Shown one piece after another: positions 15,697-25,386 of a DNA stretch of 64,000 nucleotides; the stretch's first letter is position 1, and each line of letters opens with the position of its first letter. The notes below the pieces were generated by a model that saw nothing but the letters and a program-made list of their open reading frames with translations, was not told where the DNA came from and made no database searches. Location of the stretch: assembly GCA_965247225.1 (NCBI GenBank), contig CBDFGT010000009.1:310001-374000 (forward strand), given 5' to 3'. A program made the position numbers and the translations under genes. This stretch comes from CBDFGT01 sp965247225. GTDB taxonomy: Bacteria; Pseudomonadota; Alphaproteobacteria; Rhizobiales; Rhizobiaceae.

Positions 15697-16995
15697 ATGG
15701 CCCTTTGGCTGAATGCTGCTGACCCCGGTTTTGAGGTGCGCTTTGCAAGTTTTCTCACCACAAAGCGGGAGGTGTCGGAAGATGTGAACGCCATCGTCCG
15801 CACCATCATTGACGATGTGCGGGCGCGCGGTGATGTGGCACTGGCGGAATATTCAAAGAAATTTGACGGACTGGATTTCGCCGCCACGGCAATGCGGGTT
15901 GCGCCGGAAGATATCGATACGGCCATCAGCCAGGTTGCACAGCCGGTTCTGGATGCGCTGGAGCTTGCAGCAGGTCGCATAACGAGGCATCACGCACGGC
16001 AATTGCCGAAAGATGATATTTACGAAGATGACATTGGCGTAGGGCTTGGCGGGCGCTGGACGGCGATTGATGCCGTCGGCCTTTATGTGCCGGGTGGAAC
16101 GGCGTCCTATCCGAGTTCCGTGCTGATGAATGCACTGCCTGCCAGGGTGGCGGGTGTTCCGCGCATCGTCATGGTCGTTCCGGCCAATGGCGGTATCATC
16201 AATCCGGCGGTTCTGGCCGCTGCCCGCATCGCCGGTGTTGAGGAAATCTATCGCATAGGCGGTGCGCAGGCCGTGGCAGCCCTTGCCTATGGGACCGGGA
16301 CGATTGCGCCTGTTGCCAAGATTGTCGGCCCGGGCAATGCCTATGTGGCTGCGGCCAAGCGCCATGTTTTTGGCACGGTGGGCATCGACATGATTGCCGG
16401 TCCGTCCGAAGTTCTGGTCATTGCCGATGGTGACAATGATCCGGACTGGATTGCCGCCGATCTTCTGGCGCAGGCAGAACATGATCCGGGTGCGCAGGCG
16501 ATCCTGATCACCGATGATGCCAGCCTCGGCCAGGCGGTGGAAAATGCGGTCGAGCGGCAGCTAAAAACCCTTTCGCGTAACGAAACCGCATCGGCCAGCT
16601 GGCGTGATTTTGGTGCCATCATTCTGGTGCCGGATCTGGCGGCCTCCATTCCCCTGGCAAACAGGATCGCAGCCGAACATCTGGAACTGGCAATGGCCGA
16701 CCCGGAACCCTTCATTGCAGCCGTCCGCAATGCCGGGGCCATATTTGTCGGCAAGCATACGCCCGAAGTGATCGGTGATTATGTCGGCGGTTCCAACCAT
16801 GTCCTGCCGACAGCGCGGTCTGCAAGGTTCTCATCGGGCCTGGGTGTGCTGGATTATATGAAGCGGACATCCATTCTGCGGCTGGGCCCCGACCAGCTGC
16901 GCCTGCTGGCACCTGCTGCCATCACGCTGGCAAACTCGGAGGGGCTGGGCGCGCATGCCCGTTCTGTTGCCATCCGATTGAACCTGGAGAGCTAG
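15697..16995 (+). CDS. hisD: Histidinol dehydrogenase
   Basis: Oxidises L-histidinol to L-histidine in two NAD-dependent steps, the last reactions of histidine synthesis. Zinc enzyme of about 432 residues. Signature blocks: GLYVPGGTASYPSSVLMN, GPGNAYVAAAKR, GIDMIAGPSEVLVIAD, AEHDPGAQ, and EHLELAM with GGSNHVLPT near the end; the catalytic Glu/His lie in these last blocks. ATG 15697 is nine bases from AGGAG; the in-frame ATG at 15691 is an alternative with only three bases of spacing. It is followed one base later by the UPF0262 gene, typical for the order. Confidence 0.96.
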   Translation: MALWLNAADPGFEVRFASFLTTKREVSEDVNAIVRTIIDDVRARGDVALAEYSKKFDGLDFAATAMRVAPEDIDTAISQVAQPVLDALELAAGRITRHHARQLPKDDIYEDDIGVGLGGRWTAIDAVGLYVPGGTASYPSSVLMNALPARVAGVPRIVMVVPANGGIINPAVLAAARIAGVEEIYRIGGAQAVAALAYGTGTIAPVAKIVGPGNAYVAAAKRHVFGTVGIDMIAGPSEVLVIADGDNDPDWIAADLLAQAEHDPGAQAILITDDASLGQAVENAVERQLKTLSRNETASASWRDFGAIILVPDLAASIPLANRIAAEHLELAMADPEPFIAAVRNAGAIFVGKHTPEVIGDYVGGSNHVLPTARSARFSSGLGVLDYMKRTSILRLGPDQLRLLAPAAITLANSEGLGAHARSVAIRLNLES

Positions 16996-16996
16996 A

Positions 16997-17470
16997 ATGG
17001 GCGCGAGCGGCTTTCGTCTGTGTGATATTGTTCTGGACGAGACCATCGGACGCTCGACGCCGGATGTAGAACACGAACGCGCTGTCGCGATTTTTGATCT
17101 GATCGAGGAAAATACCTTTCATCCGGCAGGTCATCCCGGTGGTCCCTACCGGCTGCATTTGTCGCTGATGGATTCCAAACTGGTGTTCGCGGTCAAGCTG
17201 GAGAGCGGAGAGGATGTGGCAACCCATATCCTGTCCCTGACGCCGTTTCGCAGGATCGTCAAAGATTATTTCATGATCTGTGAAAGCTATTATCAGGCCA
17301 TCCGTTCGTCCTCTCCCAGTCAGATCGAGGCGATTGATATGGGGCGTCGCGGCATTCACAATGAAGGTTCGCAAACGTTGATGGATCGCCTGAAGGGCAA
17401 GATCGATTTTGATTTCGATACGGCCCGCAGGCTTTTCACCCTTGTCTGCGTTCTCTATTGGCGCGGGTAA
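16997..17470 (+). CDS. UPF0262 family protein
   Basis: A 157-residue protein with family blocks ERAVAIFDLIEEN, FHP.GHPGGPYRLHLSL, FRRIVKDYFMICESYY and a final DTARRLFTLVCVLYWRG. No function is assigned to UPF0262, but the position between hisD and a low-molecular-weight phosphatase is conserved in Rhizobiales. It starts one base after the hisD stop, and its end runs up to the next gene, which implies translational coupling within one operon. Confidence 0.93.
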   Translation: MGASGFRLCDIVLDETIGRSTPDVEHERAVAIFDLIEENTFHPAGHPGGPYRLHLSLMDSKLVFAVKLESGEDVATHILSLTPFRRIVKDYFMICESYYQAIRSSSPSQIEAIDMGRRGIHNEGSQTLMDRLKGKIDFDFDTARRLFTLVCVLYWRG

Positions 17471-17475
17471 GGCTC

Positions 17476-17958
17476 ATGGATGAGGACGCCGAACATCGGC
17501 TCGAAGCCAAAAAGCCACGGTCGATCCTGTTCATGTGCGGAATGAATTCCATTCGCTCTCCCATGGCGGAGGCCATTGCCAGAAGCCTGTTGCCGCAGGG
17601 AACCTACGTCGCGTCTGCAGGAGTGCGCTCCGGGGACAGGGATCCGTTTGTCGATGCGGTTCTGGAAGAGGTGGGCCTGTCGCTCGGCAAGCGCCTTCCC
17701 CAGACGCTGGATGAGATGGAGGATGATTTCTTCGATATCATCATAACGCTGGCACCGGAGGCGCATCACCGGGCTCTGGAAATGACCAGGTCCAATGCCA
17801 TTGATGTTGTATACTGGCCCACGCAAGACCCGACAGTGGCCACCGGCACGCGCGAACAGATCCTGAATGCCTATCGTGAGGTCCGGGATCACTTGACATT
17901 GCTGGTAAAACGGCGTTTCCAGTCTCCTCCATATGCTGATGCGCAAGCAATGGAGTGA
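17476..17958 (+). CDS. Low-molecular-weight protein-tyrosine phosphatase family
   Basis: A 160-residue protein with the P-loop C-x5-R (FMCGMNSIRS, catalytic Cys about residue 21) of the LMW-PTP/arsenate reductase fold and the general-acid Asp in WPTQDP near residue 116. It lacks the extra cysteines of thioredoxin-linked arsenate reductases, so phosphatase activity is more likely than arsenate reduction. ATG 17476 after GGTAAGG is preferred to an upstream codon inside the UPF0262 gene. Conserved neighbour of infA. Confidence 0.88.
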   Translation: MDEDAEHRLEAKKPRSILFMCGMNSIRSPMAEAIARSLLPQGTYVASAGVRSGDRDPFVDAVLEEVGLSLGKRLPQTLDEMEDDFFDIIITLAPEAHHRALEMTRSNAIDVVYWPTQDPTVATGTREQILNAYREVRDHLTLLVKRRFQSPPYADAQAME

Positions 17959-18077
17959 AAAGGCAAAGAAATACGCGGCGGCAAGGTTCACAAACCCTTG
18001 GCAATTGTGTAGTTTCCGCCAAATTTTCCGGGGTGCATCCAGCACACGGCACAAACACGCAGGAAGAAAACCGTTAC

Positions 18078-18296
18078 ATGGCGAAAGAAGAAGTCCTCGA
18101 ATTTCCGGGAATCGTCACCGAATTGTTGCCGAATGCAACATTTCGCGTGAAGCTTGAAAATGAACATGAAATCATTGCCCACACGGCGGGCCGCATGCGC
18201 AAGAACCGTATCCGTGTTCTGGCAGGCGACAAGGTTCTGGTTGAAATGACCCCCTATGACCTGACAAAGGGTCGCATTACCTACCGCTTCAAATAG
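18078..18296 (+). CDS. infA: Translation initiation factor IF-1
   Basis: A 72-residue S1-like OB-fold protein starting MAKEEVLEFPGIVTELLPNATF and containing HTAGRMRKNRIRVLAGDKVLVEM. It binds the 30S A site during initiation. The start follows the universal IF-1 N-terminus; a longer in-frame extension upstream is not family sequence. It lies in the conserved phosphatase-infA-maf order. A weak GC hairpin follows the stop. Confidence 0.97.
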   Translation: MAKEEVLEFPGIVTELLPNATFRVKLENEHEIIAHTAGRMRKNRIRVLAGDKVLVEMTPYDLTKGRITYRFK

Positions 18297-18367
18297 GCGC
18301 ATTTCCCCTGGCCCCGGATAGGGATGCCGGGTCATTCGCGCTCCCTGAACTGTTTGAGAGACAAACA

Positions 18368-18988
18368 ATGGCGCAAAACCCGAAATTGATACTGGCTTCA
18401 GGGTCTCCGCGCCGGGTGGAGTTGCTGGCGCAGGTGGGCATTGAACCATCGCGCCTGATGCCGATGGATATCGACGAGACGCCGAAAAAGTCCGAACATC
18501 CAAGATCTCTGGCCTACAGGCTGAGCCTGGAGAAGGCCGAAGCCTGCCAGAAGGCCATCAGGACAGAACCGGACTGGAAGGGCGCGATGATATTGGCCGC
18601 CGATACGGTTGTGGCCGTGGGGCGGCGCATCCTGCCAAAGGCCGAGTATCTGGAAGATGCCACCAATGCGCTCAACCTTCTCTCGGGGCGCGGCCACTGG
18701 GTCTATACCGGTATTTGCCTTGTCACCCCGTCCGGCCGTGTGCGCCAGCGCGTGGTGGAAACCAAGGTGCGATTCAAGCGCCTTTCCACACTGGAAATGG
18801 AAGATTACATTGCCTCGGGGCAATGGCGCGGCAAGGCCGGTGCCTATGCCATCCAGGGCATTGCCGGCTGCTTCGTCCAGAAACTGGCAGGTTCCTACAG
18901 CAATGTTGTCGGCCTGCCCCTGCATGAAACCGTGCTGTTGATGGCGGGTGAAGGCTATGATGTGCAGTCGCGCTGGCTGGAGGGCTGA
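18368..18988 (+). CDS. maf: Maf family nucleoside triphosphate pyrophosphatase
   Basis: A 206-residue protein with the Maf hallmark LILASGSPRRVELL at the N-terminus, AADTVVA (catalytic Asp) and the later YAIQGIAGCFV and SYSNVVGLPL. Maf enzymes hydrolyse dTTP/UTP or modified NTPs, giving a house-cleaning role and, in some bacteria, an effect on division. The IQG-containing block fits the dTTP/UTP subgroup. It is directly followed (no gap) by yacG. Confidence 0.94.
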   Translation: MAQNPKLILASGSPRRVELLAQVGIEPSRLMPMDIDETPKKSEHPRSLAYRLSLEKAEACQKAIRTEPDWKGAMILAADTVVAVGRRILPKAEYLEDATNALNLLSGRGHWVYTGICLVTPSGRVRQRVVETKVRFKRLSTLEMEDYIASGQWRGKAGAYAIQGIAGCFVQKLAGSYSNVVGLPLHETVLLMAGEGYDVQSRWLEG

Positions 18989-19213
18989 ATGGCGGACAGG
19001 GATGACAGTGGTGAAACACGGGCAGGGGCAAGGGTAACACCGCTGCGCAAGCCCGTACCCTGTCCCGAATGCAGGCGTCCCTCGGCACGCGACCATTATC
19101 CCTTCTGCTCCGACCGTTGCCGCAATATGGATCTGGCCCGCTGGCTGAACGGTGCCTATGCCATTCCTGTGACGGAAGACGAGGAAAAGCCCGATTATAA
19201 GGACGATTATTGA
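18989..19213 (+). CDS. yacG: DNA gyrase inhibitor YacG
   Basis: A 74-residue zinc-ribbon protein with CPEC (Cys 25 and 28) and C-SDRC (Cys 40 and 44), then the family sequence RNMDLARWLNGAYAIP and an acidic tail. E. coli YacG binds the GyrB C-terminal domain and blocks DNA binding. The start codon directly follows the maf stop, so translation is coupled. Last protein gene before tRNA-Phe. Confidence 0.94.
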   Translation: MADRDDSGETRAGARVTPLRKPVPCPECRRPSARDHYPFCSDRCRNMDLARWLNGAYAIPVTEDEEKPDYKDDY

Positions 19214-19381
19214 AGTCTTATCAAGCGATTCCTCCCGAATGACCGGATCGTCAAAAAAGCTTCAAAAATCCTCTTTTCGGGCTGGACACCACCGTTCAAG
19301 CTGCTATAACGCCGCTCGTCTGACAGGCAAACAGAACCGGTCAGGCAGCTTTGAAAAAAGCATTCTGGTTTGTCCAGAATT

Positions 19382-19457
19382 GCCCGAATAGCTCAGTTGG
19401 TAGAGCAGCGGATTGAAAATCCGCGTGTCGGTGGTTCAAGTCCGCCTTCGGGCACCA
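19382..19457 (+). tRNA. tRNA-Phe (GAA anticodon)
   Basis: A 76-base cloverleaf: acceptor GCCCGAA / TTCGGGC with encoded ACCA, D arm AGCTCAGTTGGTAGAGC, anticodon arm GCGGA-TTGAAAA-TCCGC (anticodon GAA), T arm GGTGG-TTCAAGT-CCGCC. The yacG-tRNA-Phe linkage is frequent in Rhizobiales. Confidence 0.97.
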
Positions 19458-19640
19458 TATATTTTCTCATGGTGTTTTTGCAGTTTAAGACTTCACAGTT
19501 GGTAACGTTTATAAGTTTCATTTTGGATGAGGCTGGACACATGCCGGCATAAAACAGAGGGTCGTCAGCGATCTTGTGAATCCCCGTTGAGTTGTTTTGC
19601 ACTTTTGTGACCATTTGAGCGGGAAATCAGTGGTCACCTT

Positions 19641-20351
19641 TCAGATTGACCGACGCAGCGGGATAGAGGCGAGGCCGGGCTGTACCTGCCCGGAGGCTGT
19701 GATGATTTTCGGCTGCGCCCAATCATTGTTGTTGATCACGACATCAGCCAGTTTCTTCGGCTCAACCTCGTCAAGATAGAGCATCTGTCCAGGAATATAC
19801 TTTTTCGTGTAGCGCTCGATCACCGCGTCCGGTGTTCCAAAATGCACGGCGTCCCTTTCCACAACGCGCTTCAGAACGGTGTCGAAAGTCACGTCCACGA
19901 AAATCTTGAAATCCAGAAGGGGTAGAACGGGAGCTTGAAAAAGGAAAATGCCTTCGACGATAACGACGCTTCCGGCATCCACGGTCGCTGTTTCAAGACG
20001 CGACCGATCCTGAGCCAAATCCCGGGTGGCGGTGGCAATCCTGATGGGAAACGCTTCCGCCGTCCTCAGGGGGTGTAACGCCTGTGTGGCAATGCTCTCG
20101 AAATCGATGGAATCGAAGCGGAAGCCCTCTGGCGACAATTCTCCGCGTCGAGCCCGGTGCGCCCGGGGGAAATGAAAATCATCAACCGATAGTACCAGCG
20201 CCTCGGAGCCTCTTTGCCTGAGTGTATCCGCGAGATTTGAGGCCATGGTAGTCTTGCCGCTGCCGTCGACACCATTGATCCCGATAATGAGGGGCCGGGA
20301 TGGCGTTTTGATCTTCGACACTTGTTCCGTTAACACGTGTAAAAGTGTCAT
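19641..20351 (-). CDS. Uridine kinase-like P-loop kinase
   Basis: A 236-residue kinase of the uridine kinase/phosphoribulokinase superfamily. Walker A is GVDGSGKTT (about residue 28), with DDFHFPRAHRARRG after it as in nucleoside kinases, VIVEGIFLF as the Walker-B-like strand and RVVERDAVHFG as the lid. Family proteins phosphorylate nucleosides or pantothenate-like substrates; the exact substrate is open. It is 10 bases downstream of the methyltransferase gene and may form a two-gene unit with it. Confidence 0.8.
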   Translation of the reverse strand: MTLLHVLTEQVSKIKTPSRPLIIGINGVDGSGKTTMASNLADTLRQRGSEALVLSVDDFHFPRAHRARRGELSPEGFRFDSIDFESIATQALHPLRTAEAFPIRIATATRDLAQDRSRLETATVDAGSVVIVEGIFLFQAPVLPLLDFKIFVDVTFDTVLKRVVERDAVHFGTPDAVIERYTKKYIPGQMLYLDEVEPKKLADVVINNNDWAQPKIITASGQVQPGLASIPLRRSI

Positions 20352-20361
20352 GAACCAATCC

Positions 20362-21897
20362 CTATGCGATCTTCAACGCCACCAGTACAGGAATCATCTT
20401 TTCTGCAAAAGCCCTTGCCATTTTTGCGAGGTAATCGAGGTTTTCGGCATCGCTTTCCAGTGGCTTGCCCTGTTGCAGAATGCGCTGGCCCTGCATTTTC
20501 ATGGTCTCAAACGCAATGCGTGCCCATGCCTGCGGATTGTTTTCCCCGCCTGCGCGCGTCGCCAGGAACAGTTGCTGGAACCGGTCCACAACGATACCGC
20601 CGCCGGTCACCGGGCTTGCCAGATTGTGGAACTCGGAATTCGCCCGTGATTTGGCAATGATATGGGCGTTCAGCCTGTCGGTCCGGTCTTTGAGGGAGGC
20701 AATGGTTTCATCATCATGCGCCGATGTTACCGCGCCGCTTCCGGTCAGGATCATCAGACCCTGCACCATCTGGGCCGCTGTAATGCCGGTAGTTCTTAGC
20801 TCCGCCTCAATCGCGCTGATGGTTTTGGGCTTGTGATCGGCCAGACAGTCAAGCAGGGGCCTGTAAACGGCCTCCTGCATTTTGAGCTTGCCCAGGGTAC
20901 CGCTGACCTCAAAGGATACATCTTCGCGCGGCTGGATCAGCACCACCCGCTCCCTGCCCAGTTTTTCGCCCTGTTCCAGCTTGTTCAGCTTGCGCGGACC
21001 CTTCACCCAGTAATCCTTGCGGAATTGCTGGTTGACCATGAAGTCCCGCACCTGCTGCCTGAAAACAGGATCGGGAATGTCGGCCAGCAATTTTTGCTGC
21101 TCGCCGGAAAGGTTGATGCCGTCAATATGGTCGAGGTAATTGGCAGAGCAGGCAAAGCTCATTTTGGCGGGCTGAAGCCAGTCTGCCATGTCTGTAAAAT
21201 AGATCGGCAGCCAGTCGCGGTTGAAATATTCATGCGCCAGATAGCGCCTGTTCTGGTCCTTCATTTTGCCGAAACGTTCCGCCACAAGCGGATTGGAACG
21301 GGCATAGAGGGGATGGGTGGCCAGCAGGCGTTCGGAAAAGGCCAGCGCCGCATCGACCCGCGCCACGATACCGCTGCCGGACGAGCCCATCCGCTCGGCA
21401 TGGCCTGTCATCAGATGGCGCATCGGTGCCATGGCCGACCAGCCGGGCAGGGTATTGTAGCTGATATAAAGCGCACCGCCCACTTTCAGCTTGCGACGGA
21501 TGAAATCGACAATGATCTGCCGGTTCTCGTTGGAGATCCAGCTCCAGATCCCGTGCAGGCCGATATAGTCAAAATCCGGCAAGTCGTCGCGGTTGCAATA
21601 ATCTGCAAAGCTCTGGTCAAACAGGCGTGCGCCGGAACCGGAAATACCGGCCAGTTCGCGGGCAAAGCCTGCCTGTGACGGGTTAAAATCGGTTCCGGAC
21701 CATGTTATATGCGATGCGGCGGCATGGAGATTGGCGCTCATGCCCTGCCCAAAGCCAAGCTCACAGGCAGCACCTGCGGCGGGATAATCCAGCCCGGCAT
21801 TGAGAAAGGCCAGTTTCAGGCGCAAGGGATTGAGCTCGGTATAATATCCAAATGTATATTCAACATCTGTTACATAGCCGGAGGTCCAGTCGCTCAT
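20362..21897 (-). CDS. SAM-dependent methyltransferase with regulatory domain
   Basis: A 511-residue protein. The N-terminal Rossmann methyltransferase domain shows CELGFGQGMSANLHA (SAM-binding motif I, about residue 45), a TDFNPSQ motif and IGLHGIWSW. The middle contains the methyltransferase regulatory domain (MNQ-like block around RDFMVNQQFRKDYWVKG). Proteins of this type are found with cell-envelope or glycan genes and as orphans, so the substrate is unknown. ATG 21897 after AAAGGA is chosen because family sequence starts MSDWTSGYVTDVEY. Intact. Confidence 0.85.
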   Translation of the reverse strand: MSDWTSGYVTDVEYTFGYYTELNPLRLKLAFLNAGLDYPAAGAACELGFGQGMSANLHAAASHITWSGTDFNPSQAGFARELAGISGSGARLFDQSFADYCNRDDLPDFDYIGLHGIWSWISNENRQIIVDFIRRKLKVGGALYISYNTLPGWSAMAPMRHLMTGHAERMGSSGSGIVARVDAALAFSERLLATHPLYARSNPLVAERFGKMKDQNRRYLAHEYFNRDWLPIYFTDMADWLQPAKMSFACSANYLDHIDGINLSGEQQKLLADIPDPVFRQQVRDFMVNQQFRKDYWVKGPRKLNKLEQGEKLGRERVVLIQPREDVSFEVSGTLGKLKMQEAVYRPLLDCLADHKPKTISAIEAELRTTGITAAQMVQGLMILTGSGAVTSAHDDETIASLKDRTDRLNAHIIAKSRANSEFHNLASPVTGGGIVVDRFQQLFLATRAGGENNPQAWARIAFETMKMQGQRILQQGKPLESDAENLDYLAKMARAFAEKMIPVLVALKIA

Positions 21898-22178
21898 CGC
21901 ATATCCTTTGCAAAAGTGGGTGCCGTTCCGTGGCCGGATGCCGGTGCCATGTGTTAAAGCCTGTTTCATGCGCGAGGCTGTTGACCACGGTAATGGCGGG
22001 GATGCCGGTGAGGGCGGCAGGCATTGTTCCTGAAACGATATCTGGCACGCGAGGTTTCGGGAGCCATGTGCGGCGTCAAAAAGCGATCACCCTGACACCA
22101 ATTGCTGTTCGCCAAATATTCGACACATAACAAACAGAAGTGCGTCAGGGACAGTCACTATTTCCGGATACCATACAC

Positions 22179-23036
22179 TCAGCCCAGCGTCTGGCTGACA
22201 AGCGCGTAGGTGAGGGGAGCGTCGGAAACATCCGGACCAAATTCCGGCATCCTCTTGCCAAGTGACATGGTAAGGACAGTATCGAAAACCGACATGCCGC
22301 TGCGGATGGCCAGAAGTGCGAAATCACCGTTTTCAAAGTGGGTGTCGAGGCGAAGGAAATGGCCCTCGTGTTGCTTTATATGAGGAGAGAGAACATCAAT
22401 GGCGTCGGCATCGCTGGATGCAACGACGGGTCCGACCACATGGCCGCGCCCGAAGGGGCGGCAGAATGAAAATGCTTTCAATGCGCCGTCACGAAAGAGA
22501 CCATAGCCTGCCGACACCTCGAAGATCCTGTCGATCAGACCCGTGCGCACGACGCCAAAGGCCATGCCGTCAAGGGCAGTGATTTCTGGCAGATCGTCGT
22601 GCGTGAGAACGCGGAGTGCGCCTCGCGGCGCTTCGCATGCCGCACCTGCTCCCGTCTTCACAATTCCCTGACACTGGTAGACGGTCTTTTCCGGCGCAAA
22701 GCCGAGAGAATGATAAAGCCGCTGTGCAGCCCGCGTGGCATTGAGCCTGAGGTTGCATCCTTCCAGTTCTTTCAGGGCATAGTCCATCAGCCACAGGCCG
22801 GTCCCCTGTGTTTGCAGGCGCGGCGACGTTATGACCATGCCGATGGTTGCCAGTTCCTCAGCCTGTCGGAACCACATGGCAGAACCCATGACCCTGCCAA
22901 TCTCGTCCTTGCTGACGACTCCCTTGCCGATCTCGCGCAGCAACTGCCAGTCTTCGCCCCGGTGCGGCCAGCCGACGGAAATCGACAGCGCGTGCAACTG
23001 GTCGAGATCGGCGTGGTGTACGTCGCTCATCTGCAT
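22179..23036 (-). CDS. GNAT acetyltransferase, two-domain YitI-like
   Basis: About 285 residues. The N-terminal GNAT domain carries SVGWPHRGEDWQLL and an acetyl-CoA segment (LQTQGTGLWLM). The second, GNAT-derived half (DUF1248-like) contains CRPFGRGHVVGPVVA. It is clearly related to the protein at 31439-32275, which has WPHRREDW and RPFGRGEVIGPVIA at matching places. Start ATG 23036, with ATG 23030 as an alternative. Divergent from the M20 deacylase gene across 270 bases. Probable acceptor is an amino compound handled by the island; this is inference. Confidence 0.8.
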   Translation of the reverse strand: MQMSDVHHADLDQLHALSISVGWPHRGEDWQLLREIGKGVVSKDEIGRVMGSAMWFRQAEELATIGMVITSPRLQTQGTGLWLMDYALKELEGCNLRLNATRAAQRLYHSLGFAPEKTVYQCQGIVKTGAGAACEAPRGALRVLTHDDLPEITALDGMAFGVVRTGLIDRIFEVSAGYGLFRDGALKAFSFCRPFGRGHVVGPVVASSDADAIDVLSPHIKQHEGHFLRLDTHFENGDFALLAIRSGMSVFDTVLTMSLGKRMPEFGPDVSDAPLTYALVSQTLG

Positions 23037-23306
23037 TGAAAAGGCGGCTATCTGGTTTTTTTCGCTTGGCCCCAATGTCCCGTCTCCGGCAATCAAGAGT
23101 GGATATGCGCAGCGCACCATATTTGCGCGACAACCTGCACATCGTAAACCCGTGCCGCCGCATAAATCGCTCTTAAGTCTCATGCAAGCACAACAATCGA
23201 CCGAAGCGAAGGCAAGTTCGGCATTCAATCCCGCAGAAATCCGTCATGTTTGATAACAGGCATAGGCTTGCAGGGCGGCTGATACAGGCGATCAACCGGG
23301 AAAAAT

Positions 23307-24431
23307 ATGAACGCGACTGAAATTCTGGCAAAGCTTGTTTCCTTTCCGACCGTCGCGGGGACACCGAACTGCGAGATTGTCGGCTGGATACACACCTTTC
23401 TGGAAGCAGAAAATATCCCGGTAACTGTTCTGCCCGGGCCGGAAGGTGACCGGAGCAATCTGTTCGCGACCATCGGGCCACGCGACGTCGCAGGCTATAT
23501 TCTTTCCGGTCATATGGATGTTGTACCGGCAGAGCTGGCGGAATGGACATCATCTCCGTTCAGCCTGCGCCGTGACGGCGAGTGCCTTTACGGGCGCGGA
23601 ACGACCGACATGAAGGGGTATCTCGCCGCAGCCCTTGCCGCGGCACCAAAGCTTGCCAAAGCGGGTCTCACCCGCCCGATCCACCTTGCATTTTCCTATG
23701 ATGAGGAGGCCGGATGTCGCGGCGTACCACATCTGATCGCCAAACTGCCGGATCTTTGCGCTGCCCCGCTTGGCGCGATTATCGGGGAGCCCAGCAATAT
23801 GCGGGCTGTTCTTGCCCATAAGGGGAAAGCTGCGGCCAGCGTTACCGTTCGTGGCCTCGCGGGTCACTCCTCACGCCCGGATCTTGGACGCAATGCCATT
23901 CATGCCGCCGCAACCGTGCTCAATGCGGCAATCGAGGAAGCTGGAAAGTTGTCTCTGGGGCCTTTCGACCATGCATTCGAGCCCCCTTATTCCTCGCTTC
24001 AGGCAGGCGTGATCAATGGTGGCAAAGCGGTCAATATCGTGCCGGACCTTTGCCTTCTTGAGCTTGAGGCGCGTGCAATATCAGGGATCGACCCACAGAG
24101 CCTTCTTGCCCCGGTCCGCAGCAAGGCTGAAGCGTTGCGCGAGGCGGGTTTTTCGGTCGATTGGGACGAAATGAGCGCTTATCCGGCGCTGGCGCTGGCG
24201 CGATCTGCTCCGTTGGTGGACCTTGTGGAGGATATCACCGGCAAAGTGGCGCTCGGCGCGGTGAGCTACGGCACCGAAGCTGGCCTTTATCAGGCAGCAG
24301 GTATTGATGCTGTTATCTGCGGACCCGGTGATATCGGGCGCGCCCACAAGGCCGACGAATATATTCTCGAAAGCGAACTTTTTGCGTGCCTGCATTTCAT
24401 CGAGGCGCTTGGCCGGCGCTGCCGGGATTGA
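23307..24431 (+). CDS. M20 family deacylase, ArgE (acetylornithine deacetylase) type
   Basis: A 374-residue metallopeptidase-fold amidohydrolase. Zinc ligands and catalytic residues are all present: SGHMD (His 69, Asp 71), GTTDMKG (Asp 101), YDEEAGC (Glu 133/134), IGEPS (Glu 161) and RAHKADEY near residue 351. The dimerisation domain has GLAGHSSRP. Closest in pattern to acetylornithine deacetylase, which removes N-acyl groups from amino acids. As first gene of a plus-strand catabolic unit facing a GNAT gene, it may act on an N-acylated substrate or intermediate rather than in arginine synthesis. Confidence 0.88.
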   Translation: MNATEILAKLVSFPTVAGTPNCEIVGWIHTFLEAENIPVTVLPGPEGDRSNLFATIGPRDVAGYILSGHMDVVPAELAEWTSSPFSLRRDGECLYGRGTTDMKGYLAAALAAAPKLAKAGLTRPIHLAFSYDEEAGCRGVPHLIAKLPDLCAAPLGAIIGEPSNMRAVLAHKGKAAASVTVRGLAGHSSRPDLGRNAIHAAATVLNAAIEEAGKLSLGPFDHAFEPPYSSLQAGVINGGKAVNIVPDLCLLELEARAISGIDPQSLLAPVRSKAEALREAGFSVDWDEMSAYPALALARSAPLVDLVEDITGKVALGAVSYGTEAGLYQAAGIDAVICGPGDIGRAHKADEYILESELFACLHFIEALGRRCRD

Positions 24432-24444
24432 GGTGACGATTTTC

Positions 24445-25368
24445 ATGATATTTCTCTTCAGGTCAGATCCGGAACGTGGTGCAGTGTTCGCAAATGCCTT
24501 TGCAGCGGCGTTGCCGGACATTTCCTTCAGCATGGATCAGCATGGCATCGACCCCGATGATGTGCATTATCTCATGACCTGGACTGTACCGGACGACATC
24601 AACCGCTACAGAAACCTTGAAATCCTGTTTTCCATTGGCGCAGGTGTGGACCAGTTGAATCTCGACCTTGTACCGGACCATGTGAAAATTGTTCGCATGG
24701 TCGAGGACGGCATTGTCCGGATGATGCAGGAATATGTGCTTCTGGCCGTATTGGCGCTTCACCGCAATCTGCCCGCCTATCTCCGACAGCAGAGGTGTCA
24801 TCTCTGGTCACCGGTACCACAAATGCAAGCCGGGGAACGCCGCATCGGCATTCTGGGCCTTGGCATTCTCGCCCGGGCGGTTATCGAGCGGTTGCAGCCT
24901 CTCGGATTCCAGCTGGCAGGCTGGAGCCGCAGCGCACGCGCGATTGACGGCGTTGTCTGTCATTACGGTACGGATGGCCTCGATGCGATGCTTGAGACAA
25001 GCGACATTCTGGTCTGCCTTCTGCCGTTGACGGATGAGACCAGCGGCGTTCTCAATGCAAACCTTTTTGCAAAATTGCCGAAGGGGGCAGCTCTCGTGCA
25101 TGCCGGTCGTGGCCCGCAACTCGATCACGCAGCCCTTGCGGACGCGCTGGACAACGGCCATCTCTCGGCTGCAATCATCGACGTCACCGATCCGGAGCCT
25201 CTGCCGGAGGACCATGCCTTCTGGACGCACCCGAATATCATTCTCACGCCGCATATCGCCAGCGTCACACAGCCAGCCAGTGCTGCGCGCATCGTCATTG
25301 AGAATATCAAACGGCATCTTGCCGGTCTCGATCCTGTCGGGCTCGTTGACAGGCACCGTGGCTATTAA
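24445..25368 (+). CDS. D-2-hydroxyacid dehydrogenase, GhrA-like
   Basis: A 307-residue NAD(P)-dependent reductase of the glyoxylate/hydroxypyruvate reductase A group. The Rossmann domain has GILGLGILARAV (about residue 135), LLPLTDET, then HAGRGPQLDH (Arg), DVTDPEPLPEDH (Glu) and TPHIASVT with the catalytic His. ATG 24445 is used; it has GAGGTG upstream and lies 13 bases after the deacylase stop. In this context it may reduce a 2-oxo acid product; the substrate is not known. Confidence 0.87.
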   Translation: MIFLFRSDPERGAVFANAFAAALPDISFSMDQHGIDPDDVHYLMTWTVPDDINRYRNLEILFSIGAGVDQLNLDLVPDHVKIVRMVEDGIVRMMQEYVLLAVLALHRNLPAYLRQQRCHLWSPVPQMQAGERRIGILGLGILARAVIERLQPLGFQLAGWSRSARAIDGVVCHYGTDGLDAMLETSDILVCLLPLTDETSGVLNANLFAKLPKGAALVHAGRGPQLDHAALADALDNGHLSAAIIDVTDPEPLPEDHAFWTHPNIILTPHIASVTQPASAARIVIENIKRHLAGLDPVGLVDRHRGY

Positions 25369-25386
25369 ACCACCGAAAGGAAAAGC